From assembly GCA_037042915.1 (NCBI GenBank), contig CM073195.1, positions 1,116,001 through 1,180,000 of the forward strand: a DNA stretch of 64,000 nucleotides, given 5' to 3'. Source of the DNA: Auricularia sp. M13. Lineage: Eukaryota; Basidiomycota; Agaricomycetes; Auriculariales; Auriculariaceae. The notes below the pieces were generated by a model. The model saw nothing but the letters and a program-made list of their open reading frames with translations. It was not told where the DNA came from and ran no database searches. Positions 21,040-33,975 of this stretch are shown here, in pieces (positions within the stretch are counted from its first letter, which is position 1; the number at the start of each line of letters is the position of its first letter). The position numbers and the translations under genes were made by a program.

Positions 21040-22142
21040 GCTGAGACAGAGCCGGAGGGAGAGCTAGTTTCTGGAGTTGCGCGGACAGGAAGTCGTGCCA
21101 TCCTCACCTCTGCTTGGGATGCGATTATAAGTCGGGGAAAGAAGCTGCCGAAAGGAGCTTCTGTGCTCGGTGTGCTTCGGAGCACATCATCCCCCGAAGT
21201 TGCAGTGGTGACCAGGCTCGTATCCGGTCGCAATCGCTTTGGAATTTCCATACACCATTGAAATAGATTGAATTGGCCAGCTACGATGTTTCAACATGAT
21301 CTGAGGTAATTGAGGCGAGATGAGGTGTGTGTGTGTCGGGTTAGAGACAGCAGTTACTGCAGGATTTGGAGGTCGACCGTCGCTGAGGGCCGCTCCGTTT
21401 TGCCTCGGCGGTTGAGAAGCTGCTGACTACGCCTTTCTGCGTCAGCGACACCGGCGCGACAGAGTTAAGCAACTGCGGGGATGCGCCCACGCAATGATGC
21501 CGCGCACCGGTGGTGGAGGATGAGCGAGTCATGGGCGCGACCTTTGCATGGAGAAGGTCCCTGTAGAAACACCAAGGATCAGAGAAGACTGCTGCTATCG
21601 TTGCGAAAGCGACAGCTGACTTAGAGCCAGCACAAGAAGACGACCTAGCCAACGACAATAATTGGGAACTGAATGCCATGCCGGAACGATACGATCCGGG
21701 AATCCCGCAATCCGACTACCTGTTTCGGTTTGAAATACGCGCGTGAATCCTGGGACAGCGCACATGAAACGATCGATATCATCTGAGCGCAGCGGTCCAA
21801 CATGCAGGCGCTAAATACAGTCGACATATCCATCGCTCGCAATGCATCCATACCAAGCATCTGTTCTAGAGAGGTGCGGCCAACCACAACGATACTGCGG
21901 GCCCCTCGACTTGCCAAAAGTTGACGCTTTGGACTCCTGGACGATGGACTAGGGCAGGCGAATCGTTGGATATGGCGCGCGTAAGGAGAGAAACGCCGGT
22001 GATTTCTGAGAAGCCCATGCTTAATACTGATTCCTCAGGAAGAGTGCGGGACTCGAGATGTTCCTGGTGGGGCAGTACCGAGAGCGAGGCGGAAATGAAG
22101 CGCGGCATCACTTCGCGGAGTCGACCAAGCTTTCTCCGACAG
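21040..22142. other. Intergenic region
   Basis: About 1.1 kb upstream of the dioxygenase and downstream of the METTL25-like gene. A leftward frame at 21341-21679 begins with a weak signal-like stretch but shows no domain and no continuation by splicing, so I do not call it a gene. A short GT run lies near 21328. Confidence 0.4.
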
Positions 22143-23699
22143 TCATCGTACGACGAGGGCCATATTGCGCGCACTACCAGTCGCTTGGTCGAATAGGTTC
22201 ACGAGCTCGACCTGGGAAGTCGGGAGGTGTTCGCGAAGGAAGAGGTACCGATCTAGCAGGATCAGGCTTTCGACAACGGGTCCGAGAACACAGCGAAGGA
22301 TGTGCAAGACCTCGATCTGTCGCGCGAGGAGTCCAAGTTCTCCACCCTCGACGTCAGATGGCAAGTTGGCAGCGTCAAAACCCATGCGCGGTGCAGCCAT
22401 TGCGATGAATGCGGCCCATTTATCGTACGCTGAATCGTTCAAACGACCTAGCCTAGGTGCGTTGGGCGCGCCATCGCGATGTGGCTGAAAGTCATCAGGC
22501 AGCAGACGAACCAGAAGCGCACGATAAACGATCTTTTTGACTGCAAGCTGCGTGTTTTTCCACGCCGCGGGCGACGAGCGCCAGTGAGCAGGGCATTGCG
22601 CCGCGAGATGTAAGTGCTGAAGACAGAGCTGGAGGTCATTCTCAGAGTTCATCTGTCTTAACGTCGAGGACAAGGGGAAGTCTACCAGTAATGAGGTTTC
22701 GCGCGACGAATGAGGCTTGGCTCGACTTACCATGGTCGAGATCGATGAGATGATAACAACAACCCACGACGGTAAGACCGGAGGGACGCCATATTAACGG
22801 CGCAGTGTCGGGTTTGTCGGGGAACGCGTGGTGCTCTTTTGCCTGAGCGATAAATCGGCGAAGGATATTGGGCGTTAGGCCGCCGCAGGCATGCAAGGCC
22901 ACAATATGTACGACCGGACACGCAGACTGAGTCCCATCGCCTGAAGTCGCGATCCAGTCGTCGATAGCGGCCTTCAACGACGACGGGTCGACCCTGACGA
23001 GTCGGTGGACGAGGGTACCTGAACGAGTCTCGGAAGCGGCAGGAATTTCAGACGGATCCTTCTTCTTTTTTGCACGACGTTTGGCGACCTTGGTTTCGTG
23101 AACGCGAGCGCCATGTGTTTGTACTTCGCTAGAATCCAGCGCTAGTACATCGAGCGCATGTGGTGGAGACGAAAGCGCTCTGGAAAGATATCCCTAAGAA
23201 GCCTCATAAGCGATTTGCTCTGAATCCTGAGATATTCACTGACCTGGCCAGCACCCACATCCACACAGTGGCGCGCGCTGCTTCCACTTGCACGAACAAT
23301 CTCGCCAACCAACGCGCTCATCCTACGGACTTCGTGCGCTTTCTTGGGCGACATGCCAACTGGCAGGACGCCATTGCCATCCAGCAGCGGATCCATGGGC
23401 CGATCGCCAGATTCCCGAGGCAGCGAGAGCCGTTCAATGTCGTTCAGGAGATTGCGGATGCTGTCTTTGGCCACGCTGCCATCCACGATGCGCTTCCACT
23501 GGTCAGGCTCTTCAGCGGCCCAGTGCCACCAGTCATCCCACTCCGGTCGCGGACCATTCGCAACCACCCAGTTCGGATGATGATGGAAGATTGAACTGAC
23601 GAGCGGCGATGCCAGGAATGCCAAAAGATCGCGCGAGTACTGGGTCAGCGCTACCTCAGCAGGGAGCTCGGCGTAAGCGGCAGGAAGGTCGACGGTCAT
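22143..23699 (-). CDS. METTL25/RRNAD1-like methyltransferase
   Basis: Three exons after removal of introns near 23190 and 22700. The N-terminal half ends with MSPKKAHEV, a conserved signature of this family. Motif I, VDVGAGQ, is followed after the first intron by GYLSRALSSPP. A Lys-rich insertion lies between motifs I and IV. The second half holds HIVALHACGGLTPNILRRF and GLTVVGCCYHLIDLD, both diagnostic of METTL25/METTL25B (RRNAD1). It then runs through a helical C-terminal domain to LDRYLFLREH and ends with SARNMALVVR. Human METTL25 proteins are SAM-dependent methyltransferases; the substrate of the fungal form is not established. The start at 23699 is used because an upstream in-frame ATG adds a hydrophobic segment unlike the family. 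The gene looks intact. Confidence 0.85.
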
Positions 23700-23989
23700 G
23701 GTCTGCAGCTGAGTGCCAAGTGGTGTCGACTCCGAAGCCACCGCTTCTGCGCCCTCAACCCAGCAAAGACAGAAAGGCAACAATAGCATTCCATTGCGTA
23801 TGTGAGGTATCTCGGGCAATTTTACAACGGTCACAGAGCGGGGAGCATTGATTATCAGCCTGTAACTGGTGAGATGCTGCAGAGCAGAGTGACAGAAGAG
23901 GGGGCAGGGACTGGGTAGCAGCTACAAGAATTTCATGACAATGCGAGACGATTGGATGGGAACGGGATGGGGAAGGGATGGTGGGAGGC

Positions 23990-26900
23990 TTACCGAAAAC
24001 GGGACAGAAGAGTCCGGATAGCGGGGAGGGGCAGAGAGATGAAAGCAAAACGAGCGTGCGAGGATACATGGGGTGTGATGGGAGTCAGTCTGCGAAATGG
24101 AAAGTGATTAAGCGGCAGTAGCAGGGTCAGGAACGATAGCCTCGGAGAGGTGGAAGAAGTGGTTGGCGCATCGTCATCGCCGGAAGTACGCACGCCCTGC
24201 AAGAATGTCAGTCATGGCTTGCTCCTCTCAGAGCGCATCGAAACGTACCTTGGCGCGACACGCAGGACAATTATTCTTGCCCGTTTCCAACCACCTATGA
24301 TCCTCGTCAGCGAGCGTCCTCGGAATGGCTCGGAGTAGAGACTCACTTGTCTACGCAAGTCTTGTGGAAAACATGCCGGCACGAGAGAAGCCTCAGGTCA
24401 TCCTCGTCCGCGTAGTCGTCAAGGCACACGAGACACCGTTCAACGGTGTTCATAGCGACCTTGCCTTCGTCGGCGTATTTGGAGAGCACGTCGGCCTTGA
24501 AGACTTCGAGACCAGACTTCTCGATCTCTTCTTTCGAGGCGACAGGCGGCTTCACCTGACCCAGCAAGTCGGCAAGTTGCCTATACAACTGTGTCAGCAA
24601 AAACAATGAACTGGTTGAGCGAAGGAAGAACGCACCAAAGGGCTTCAAACGAGTTCAGGTCGCCGGTGACGATGGAGTGGTTGAGCGGATAGTAGCCTCC
24701 AATGACATAGATCAAGTACGTCCGTCCACCGCGAAGAGTCGTTGGTGCGGGTGTCGGATTGGCTGCAGGAGTTGGAGTAGATGCAGGTGCAGGCGTTTCA
24801 GGACGCGACGCCGACGCAGTCGAGTCCGAGCGCCATGGTACGCCGCTCAGACGGTTCAACGCGCGGGCTGCGCGCGACAAAGCAGGCTCCCGACGCTGCG
24901 TGGGAGAAGGAGGCGCCGGGGCAGGCTCGGGAGCAGGACCATCTACATTGACGTTCGGCGGCAAGATGTCGGCTGCATCCAATGCGCTCACAGACTGAAG
25001 CCCGACAACGATGACCGGAACGACAAGTGCGTCCGCCGCTGGGGTAGACGGAGACGCAGGCCCAGCAGCCATATTTCCGGAGCCAGGCGTGGCAGAAGCG
25101 GATGCAGCCTGGGTCGCCGCAGGCGGAGTAGCGCCCTCCGCATTAGCTGCCTGCAGAGCACCAGCAAGCGCTGCTCCCGCAGGCATGCGCGTCGGCGGGA
25201 AGCGGTAAAGCCTCCACCAGTTAATGCCCTGACTCGGGCCCTGAGCATTCTCCGCCGCACCAGCCTGCTCGCGGTGTGGCGTGCCTCCCGCGTTCGCATC
25301 AGCCGCAGTACTCGGGCCATGAGCATGTTCCTCCGGCGAGGCTTCAGAATCAGACGGGCCTTGGACCATGACCACAGGAACTGACGACGCGGAGCCATCG
25401 CTCGCAGAAGATGGCCTGCTACTCGTAGAAGCATCAGACGAGGACGTCGGCGTGCTTTCCGCGCGCGAGGTCGGCCGCGCGTAATCCTCCGTCAGCGCGG
25501 TCCGAAGATCTGTTTGCAGGTTGTGCAAGAATCGCTCGAAACTATTCTCATGTCCAGGGCGGCTCGGCTGAGGTGGGGTCTGAGGGGCAGAGGCTCCCGA
25601 AGGACTCGATGCAGATGCAGATGCAGCGGCGGCGGGTTCAAGTGGCACTGTGGCTGCAGATTCCGGTGCAGGGGGAGCCGCGCTCGTGGGAGCAGCTGGC
25701 GCAGGAGCAGCGTCGCGTGCGAACTCAGGTACGCTCGGAGATGGTGGCAACGGCAGGCTTGCAGGGTCCACGCGCTCACCGGTAGGATTGTCGCGTGGGG
25801 AAGGAGCGCCGCCGTTTGCCGGAAGAGCTGAGGCGGTAGTTGGGGTTGGAGGCGCTTGCCCGTCTGCCTCGTTCGGCACCCCAGCCCTGCCAGCTGCAAG
25901 CCCAGCGTTGATGGCACGGGCGAGTTCCCCAAGGAGTGCGTCGGGCGTGTGCGGGTCTTCCGCGTTCCTTCTTCTGGTTGCCCTGAACATATCCCGCATA
26001 CCGCCGAGCATGGTCCTGAGGCGACGGGAACGATCAACGGCTGGTGCTCCGCCTTGTGCGGGGTCTGAGGGAGCTACATTGGGCGCCTGTGCGAGACCAG
26101 AGTGGAAAAGGGGGTCTATGGACCCAGTCACGAGCGAAGCCGCCGTTGCAGCAGTGGCAAAGCTATATGGGTTCAGCGATAGGAACAGGGTTGGGAGCGC
26201 CGCAAACGAACCTGAGCAATGTCCCAAGCACCTCGATGCTAGATTCGGAAAGCTGTTGCGCAGCCTCCTCTGCAGAAGTCGGCTGAGTCGACTCTGCATC
26301 CGCGCTCTCGAAACCCGATTGCGGGGGAGCAGTTGAAGAAGGATCGACGAGCGAATGACGAGAGGAAGACCGTGCGGAACGCCGGCGGCGAAGCAGGCTC
26401 GAGGGCCGGAGACCAGGCATAGCACCAGTGCTGGATGAGGTGGCGTTGGCTGCGGGTTGGGATGACGAAGCAGGGGGATCTTGAGTGTGCACAATGCCTT
26501 GCACAATTATAAGGCTGCTAGCTGGTGGCGTTCTAGCCTGAGCTTGTGCGTCTTGTGTGGTCGACGCAGGCGACTCTGCAGTCGCTGATGTTGACGGTCG
26601 CGGTCTTTGTTCGATATTTGGCTGCACATGAGGCACCTGAACCCTCGTGGACGGCCCCGGGTCGACCGGAGCTGCTGCTACGATAGGTACAGGCGTTGGC
26701 GGGCGTACTCTGACTGTTTCGTCAGCGCTGATTGCGACGACCGAATGCTCTGGAGCGGCATCGGGTTCTGGATCCGCAGATGGCTTAACATCATCTGCAG
26801 CTGGTCGTTTGGAACCACTCGGTTCGCCCTGGGAATGCGAATGGGACGGTGGCGGGAGAAAAGCGCTATTGGGCCTGCTGCGAAGACTGCGTAGCCATCG

Positions 26901-27289
26901 GCGCTTTGTCAAGGGCGTAGCTGTGTCATTGGCACGATCAGATCGAGCACCGAGTGGCGATTAAACTATAGAGTGCTGGACGTACCAGAGCCTTCCTCGC
27001 CCTGCTCGACGTCCTCGACGCCCACTGAGCGCCGGCGGGAGCGCAACGAAAGCTTCGGCAGCCGTTGCGATAAGGACCGCGACGACGCGCCGCGGGGCAC
27101 GGCTGGCCGGCTGGACTGACGAAACGAGCTCGGGCCTTGCGCAGGCTCCGAGGGCGCCGCCGTGGAGGCAGGCGGCTGCGGCGAGGCTGCGGGCTGGAGC
27201 GGGTCCGCCTCGCGCGTGGGCACTGCCGTCGCGCCAGGCGCACTAGGCGTGCTGGCAGACCGCCTGGCCGAAGACTGTGACTGGCCCAT
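23990..27289 (-). CDS. Long RING-H2 finger protein with myristoylation-type N-terminus
   Basis: Exons join from 27289 leftward to about 1,050 residues. The protein begins MGQSQS, which fits the N-myristoylation rule (Gly2, Ser6) and suggests membrane attachment. Almost 900 residues of Pro/Ala/Ser/Thr-rich disorder follow, broken by short segments such as FERFLHNLQTDLRTAL and GINWWRLYRFPP. The folded part is at the C-terminus: TYLIYVIGGYYPLNHSIVTG leads through an intron into ADLLGQVKPPVASKEE and then the RING-H2 finger, CLVCLDDYADEDDLRLLSC, RHVFHKTC, WLETGKNNCPACRAK, with a full C3H2C3 set. It is therefore a probable E3 ubiquitin ligase. The last exon, after the intron at 24250, is uncertain: one frame ends at 23990, and another acceptor would end about 120 bases earlier in translation. 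A CpG-rich start region and the desert upstream complete the context. Confidence 0.8.
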
Positions 27290-30200
27290 GGCTCGTGCTG
27301 TACTGTACCTGGCAGAGAACTGAAGTCGGGATTGGAACGGTGGCCGTCGTGTTCAACGGCGGCTGAGCTCCAGGAGTTTACCGCGCCTTCCTCTTTCAGC
27401 GCTCTCACCGCTTCCATGGCCGTGCTTTGCGCAATTCCTTCTACGCTGCCTGCAGACCGCCTGCCAACGCCCGCCTTCTTGCTCTGCCCTTGCAACCATA
27501 TCTCATATTACCTCTGAGCGTTTTTTTCTCGTCTTCCGAGTTGCGCCGGATCGAGACGCAACCTCGCCGTAGGAAGCCCTGGATGCATTCGAGCTTTCCC
27601 GTATTCTTTTCATACACTGCTAGCTGAAACTCTGGAACCGTTGCTCGGATGCTGTCTGGCTGGATCACTTCGACCTTCTTCTAATATGTGTACTCCGAGG
27701 CTCTCGTATCCAGGTCCTTATATCTTGCCGGGCCCGGTCTTCTGCCCAAGAATTCTGCATTGCAACTTATCCTGGCTGTTCATGTTTGAAATTGGCGCCT
27801 TATCGTCCGGGTTCTCTCTTGCGGTGTTAATAGGTGGCTAGCACGGCCCCGCGCGACGATGCGCGCAGTCCAGGCACGAACGTCCGTGGCCGCCCAGGGC
27901 GATGTATCTAAAAGGATACTTGCCGGAGAGTGGCAAAGGTGGGAGGCCTGCCCCACAAACCTGTATTTGGGGTAGTCAACAATGACTGCAGCGCTACTGT
28001 AGGTGGTCATAGCTTTTGTTGCGCCTCTCAACGCGGTCTCTCTATCGTTTCCGCGTGTGCCACCCATATTCGTTGCTCAGGATTTGCTAGTGTTCCAGGC
28101 TCGGTTTCGTGCTGTTTTGATGCGCTCGTGCAAACCTAATATCGCCACCCCGGTCGGATACAGCTTGCGCCAACGTCTGTTATGTAAACAGGTTTGTAGA
28201 ACATGACGTTGCACAGGGAAAGCGTCGCGCTTCTGCATTCCTTCAAGAAACTTCTGTGGCAAACGGAGGTACTGGAGTGCGACGACCATTGCACGCAATC
28301 CGCGCATCACTTCCTCTTTCATGGGCGCAAGCACGGCGCATATCGCCGCACCGGGGCGTCTTCGTCTTCATTCTCTCCGACTCGCCGACGGTGAATTTGG
28401 CTGGGCCGATACCCCAAGCAGTGGCCAGTTTCCCACGAAGCCGTAATACCGTAATGCGCAGAAGCGCCGGCGGACCCAGGCCGTCAACACGGGGGCCCAA
28501 ATCGGGACCGCGATGTGGATTGTGGTACAGTACCGGAAGCGCTCAAACACGAACAGATCCGCACTCACTGCAAGCTTCGACACCGGGTCGTCGTCCCGGT
28601 AATAGGCGCACATGCCGGGTTCACGACGCCCAACCGCCGCACTCATCCCGCACCGCAACATGAGCGTTGGGCTCCTCATTGCCTCACACCCACATCGCCG
28701 ATCAGCGAGCAATATTGCGAAACCAGAAACCAGTGATTAATGCTGCGCGCCTCTGCGTCCCCTCTCCGTCGGCGGGGGAGACTTGCGACGAGTCAGGCCA
28801 AGGCTTTGCCCTCCCTCAGTTGTTCCGCACGTACTATCCCCTCAGCTCACAAACGGTTACGGTATGATTTCCACTCCACGTCGCGTCACTCTCTCAATGC
28901 TGTGCCCAGTCAACATATTGCGATTCCTGTAATGCGTGGGCGTGGGAGTGCGCGGGGTCGGACAGCGCCGCTAGCTGGGCGGTTAGACGAACAGAAACAA
29001 AAATTCCGCATGGGGCCATGGATCGGCGGCGCCGCCTATGGAGTGCGCACTGGCATTCCGTGTGCCTGAGGAACGCGAGCCGCTCTCTCCACACCGTGAT
29101 GATCCAGAGGGGACGGGAAACTTGATCGGAGCCAGGGGACACAGGCAACGCAAACAACCATTTGTCGTCACGGTCCTCAGAGTCTGAACGGACCTGGGAA
29201 TTCGAACACGTCCAAGCACGTGCTCAAGCGATCGCCACATACCTGGGCCTTGCGTTCCGCCAGGCTAGAGTTCCTGCTCTACAAATGTGCACAGTCTTCG
29301 ATGTATATGCGGCTTTGATGCGCATGAGAATCTGCTCCTGAACTCCACATAACATTTCTGAATATGGCAATGAAACTGCAGCATATGGAGATACACCATA
29401 CGGTGTCCCCCCCTTCGCCATGTTCATCGTCCTGGAGACCCTCGGAGTCAGAAGTGCCAGCACGGACGTTTAACGTTCTATAGCCGGACCCCGAGTGCGC
29501 GATGCTGTCCCGAAACTCTGCTAAACGCATGGGCAGTGTATGTCGCAGAATTTCAGCGCATGCCTTGAGGGTTATCTAAGCTGCGGCGGTAGATACGCGA
29601 CGAGTAAAAAAAAAACCAGTGCTGGAGCCTGAGCGTCGGAGACCTGGAACGCGCGCGCGAGCGCGATTCTCCCTCATCAATGTTAGGGACACTGGCAGGA
29701 AGATGTGCTAAATTCATGTTCTCCGGCACAACGCATATATCGATGCGACGCGGAGCGATTCCACGCGAGCGATTCAATTGAGTTCGATGCATTTCCCTCC
29801 GTCGAAATTTTCGAAGCAGGGACTGTGAGGATGCACGTAAATTTGCCAAGGCTCCAGTAGGACAGACAAACTCTGCGACCTGAGAATAGAGTATCGTCGA
29901 TGAGATGTACTGTACTGTATCATCTGACTCCGCGCGTTCTGGCGTCGCTCGAGCCACGGCGCTGGGGCGGCCCTGCATCGGTCTCATCTGCGTCCGGCTT
30001 CTCTTGGGTCGCTGCTCCCCGGGCGCTCAGATCTCAGAGGGCGTGCCCCTGAGACGGTCGTCGGGCCCGGAGTCAGACGACGCTACTGCGTCGGGGGAGT
30101 GCGGTCTCCGCGTCTCAGGGAGGGATCCACGGGCATCGCGGCAGCGCTCAGGTCTAGCTTCAGACTCTGAAGATTCCCAAAACGTGATATCGACTCTGTA

Positions 30201-31398
30201 AGCGAGGCGGCCGGCACGCCTCCCGCCGCCACCAGGGCCGCTCTTTTTTGTTTGCTAGCAGGCTCCTATGACATGCACGAAATGTAGGGAGTGTTGAGAT
30301 CCATATGTGAGATCTCGGTGGTGTAACGTTACGACGCAGGCCACCCGGCCATCTCAATTGCCCATAGCCGCATCTGAAGCAGTGGCAATGAATCTCAGTC
30401 CATCTCCCATCCAGGTGGACCAGCACAAGGCGAGACAAAGCTCGTTTAGAGACGTGTACGCCACAAAACTCCATGATGGTATCCTAGAGGCCAGCATCAG
30501 TCATAGCAGGAGCTGGTGCGGCGCAGACAGACTCGCGCGCCGGGCCAGTGGAATGAAACGCAACGCAACACCTGACCGCGGCAGCATTCGCGAGGGCCGT
30601 CGGTATGCGTGCGTTAGAGCCTATGGCGGTGAGAGATGCGCTCGCGAGGAAGATCTCCATTCTTTCCTCGCGGGAGCGCGGAGGACCCGATGTGGGCTAG
30701 CGCAGAAAAAACCGTAGGATAGGGGTCGCAGAAGCCCTCCCCTCGGCATACCGGGTCCCGCGCGTATGGCGGGCGAAGCATCACTGCAGGGGGGGGGAGC
30801 AGTACAGTGCTCCGCCCAGCTAGGAGAGACCGCGAGACCCGAACTTCGAAGCCGCCGCCGTTGCATTAATCCACTCTCTGCTTGCCCGCGGCCTAGCAAC
30901 AGGCCCTGGGGTTTGCTGTGACTGGCTTTTGTTTTCGCGTTCGTTCTACGCTCCCTCGGCGAAATGAAGGAGAATGGATATCAGCGCTAAAAAGGCCGGA
31001 AAGGCCGTTCACTGGCAGAGCCTTTCCTCGCGCAGGAACGAGTCGATTGGCGGGCATTCCACAGCAGAACGCCTGGGCATAGGCTGCACGACGTAGCGAC
31101 GCTGCTGCAGAGCGGCGAGGCGTGCGCGGGAGAGCCCCCGCCGGCGCGGCGTGTTTCCGACGACGCACACCGTGACCACAGCGACAATAAGCGGCCCGCA
31201 GACACTTGCGGCCTCTGGCACGATCGCAGCCGGCGTATTGTCCTCCTTGCCAATCCTCCTAAAAAGACTAATAGCAAACGCACAAGGCTGGCGCGCTCGG
31301 GGCACAGCAGTCGTGTCCTTGGTCCGACGCTAGCGCCGATCCCGGGCCTCACCACACACTATAGTCCATGGCGCCGTCGCCAGCAGCTACCTCACGAG

Positions 31399-31416
31399 GC
31401 CGCTGCCGCTGCCGCT
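31399..31416. repeat. GCCGCT hexanucleotide microsatellite
   Basis: Three perfect tandem copies of GCCGCT inside the non-coding stretch. It is immediately followed by a degenerate GATCCC doublet. Probably a replication-slippage tract without function. Confidence 0.5.
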
Positions 31417-32556
31417 GTCGATCCCGATCCCGACTGCAAAAAAGCGTCCGCGAGCCTCGTCTGGCGTGCGCGATCCGCTGATGCAGCAACAGCGGACCTG
31501 GCGTTATTGGCAAGATGGGGAATCGGATGCATGACGGCATGGAATCCCAATCGCCATCCAGCGCCAGCAGCTATCTCATCTGTCACGAGCGCGCCGGCCA
31601 ACCATTACGGCTCTCATCCATCTCAGGCACGCCAGCTGGAGCGAGCTCCGCCGTTGGAGCTCTTGAATTCAAAACAACAAATGCATGGAGTCCAGCCCCT
31701 TGCCACTGTGGCGAGGCGAGGCGAGCGGGCGGGGGTGGGCGGGGCATATCTTACACTTATTTACAGGCTTAGGGCGCGGGAGGGGATGGCCACGCCCTGC
31801 TGCCACACTCGCGTGGGGATCGCCGCCTCGCTTGTGTGTGGGCGTGCTGCGGGAGGTCGGACGAACACAACGCCTATCGATTCGCACCGTATCACTATCA
31901 GATTCACAGTGCACAGCGGCCGCTGATACCGGTCCAGTACTTAGTGATACATTAATTTTGCACGGACTGACCAGTGACCAGTGACGACCGGAGAGTCGGA
32001 CGCTCGCCAGCGTCGGAGGATTGGAAAGTTGATACTTACAGTTACACTGTACAGACTGAGATAGGGATTTTCGGAAAGTTCTCATCCGAATCGCAGCCAG
32101 ATACTGTAACATTGAACAAAAACAGCATCTGAATCTCTTATTCATAACATGCAATGATCGTGCAGTATGTACACGATCCGCCGCTCATTTCTCGTTCCTC
32201 GCAGATGAGAAGAGAGACTCAGCGGTGGACGGACACAGCCCCGCGCGTGGGGGGACAGGACAGGAAGGTGAAGGTGTCAATGTCGCGCCGGGCGGGTTTG
32301 ACAGCTGCAGCTGCAGCTTCCCTCCATCACGCACCCAACTTGAACTGAACTCTGGACAGTGGACGATGCGGGCGCGAATGGCGACGATCATTGATAGAAC
32401 GCGCTCCGTGCAGGGACAGGTCGCGTCTGAGCCCGTACTTATCCTCTGAGTCTCTCTCTCGCGCGCGGGAGGGACAGGCCAGGCCGCCGCTGCATCACAT
32501 CTCGCTGATTCTCAAACAGCGACTCCCGCATCGCGCCGAAGCGTTCGTGTTTATGT

Positions 32557-32588
32557 GTACATATCGCAGCGCAGCGATACATATGTAC
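32557..32588. repeat. Imperfect palindrome in the gene desert
   Basis: GTACATAT (32557-32564) and ATATGTAC (32581-32588) are perfect 8-base inverted arms around a 16-base loop. A second, nested hairpin, TATCGC with GCGATA, fits at 32562-32579. The two foldings exclude each other. No gene adjoins it within 1.4 kb. Confidence 0.4.
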
Positions 32589-33975
32589 ATGTATGGTCAC
32601 AAGTACGGTACTCGGGCCAAAGAGAGCGGTCTTCTCGGCCGCGGCCCATGGGAATCAGTTTGCATGACTCCTCCGCTCCGCGGGGAGATGGTTTCGAAAT
32701 CGGTGGCCCAGCGAGAATTTCGGGTTTCGGCGCCATCCGCGGTGATGCGATGGGTGATCTGAGGTGAAGATTCTGGCCGCCGTTTCATGTTTCATTTGCC
32801 ACACCTTCACATATGAGCAAGTACCGTATATTATTATTATCATTATGACCCTGCGATCGATATCCCAGCGGCACCGTCGATGCTGATGGTGGGTATCATC
32901 ATCGTTGTCAGCCTTGATCCATCGGATATCCCGCAGCGGCCGGGCAAAAGTACAGTTACAGTACGAGGTCAGTGGGTGTAGGCTGAAGACTCAGAGGATC
33001 CGCGACGCCGGGCGGGGGCACGTGCTGGCGCCTGAGAATTGGCTTCCGGGCCTTCTCGCGCGGAGAGGTAATACGTAGGGGGGGACCCTGAGAGAGTGTG
33101 TGTGTGGGTGTGCTTGGGAAGGCGAAGACGGGCGCGGGCCTGATCTGCCGGCGGAGCTAAGGGAGTGACGTGTATGCACGGGCCCGTTGCCACCGCGCGC
33201 GCACAGAGCGAGGCGGAGCGGGCGGGCGCCAGGGGACATGACGGTGCGGGCGCCGGGACGCGCAATCTGGCAATAGGTATGGGAGACGCGTCGCTGCGAG
33301 GTGAAACGCGCCACAGAACGCGCATTCCAGTCACGACGGCCAAGATCCGCACTGCGAGCAGCACCTCGCCAGGCACGATCTTGCGGGCGAAGGATAATAA
33401 ACGAGTGGGCGCTTCTGCCGACGCGTCGGGCTGGCCGGCGGAGACGCGCGGCGGAGCGGGAGCGCTGCGGTCTTCGCCGTTGCCAACGGGGGCGCTGCGG
33501 TCTGACGCGAGGGGACGGTGATGGCATTTGTGTTTCGGGATATACTGTACACTGGAGGAGAAGATCAGGCACACAGCTGGAGGAGGAGGAGGCCCCGGAG
33601 GGGATTGCCGGAGCTGCAATTTAGGACGAATTAGGGTTATTCGCGGAGCGTGACAGAGGAGCACCGCCACCAGCTGATTACCGAGTTCCGATGGGAAAAA
33701 AACGGGGGCGGGCTTCGGGAGCAGTTAGCGGGGAAACTTTTCTTGATGGCGTCTCTGTCGCGAACCTTGTCGGATTACTGCTGGCCTTATAGCCGTGTTA
33801 TTACTCTTGTTGGGTGTACATTGCTCGTCCACCCGAGCCGACTACAAAATGCTCGACCACCGCGATACTGCTTCGCCAGAGCCCTCTTCCTCGCACGACA
33901 CGGACACTCTGCCGCCCATCCGCCAGTCTTCGCTCAGTGCCTCCGCCGCCGCCGCCTCCAGCTCCAGCTCCGACA

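Larger units (their letters stand above)
27290..33975. other. 6.7 kb gene desert upstream of the homeobox gene
   Basis: No frame here has a domain, a believable intron pattern or a coherent protein. The longest open frames (for example 32969-33670, leftward) are Arg- and Pro-rich and look like chance openings in GC-rich DNA. The region holds seven exact TACTGTA/TACAGTA heptamers plus one at its left edge (27301), short GT, GCCGCT and ATT runs, and a small palindrome near 32560. It could hold regulatory elements or long non-coding RNAs of the homeobox gene, but I cannot show transcripts. Confidence 0.55.

Noticed and set aside
21341-21679. Leftward frame with a weak signal-like N-terminus
   Set aside because: No cysteine pattern, domain or continuation by splicing. 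Not enough to call a gene.
14865-27289. A biosynthetic gene cluster (two methyltransferases, dioxygenase, MFS transporter)
   Set aside because: There is no synthase or other backbone enzyme, and both methyltransferases and the RING gene look like housekeeping families. The neighbourhood is most simply coincidental.
32969-33670. Leftward open frame of 233 codons upstream of the homeobox gene
   Set aside because: Pro/Arg/His-rich product without any recognisable segment. It includes a His-Thr run from a GT microsatellite.
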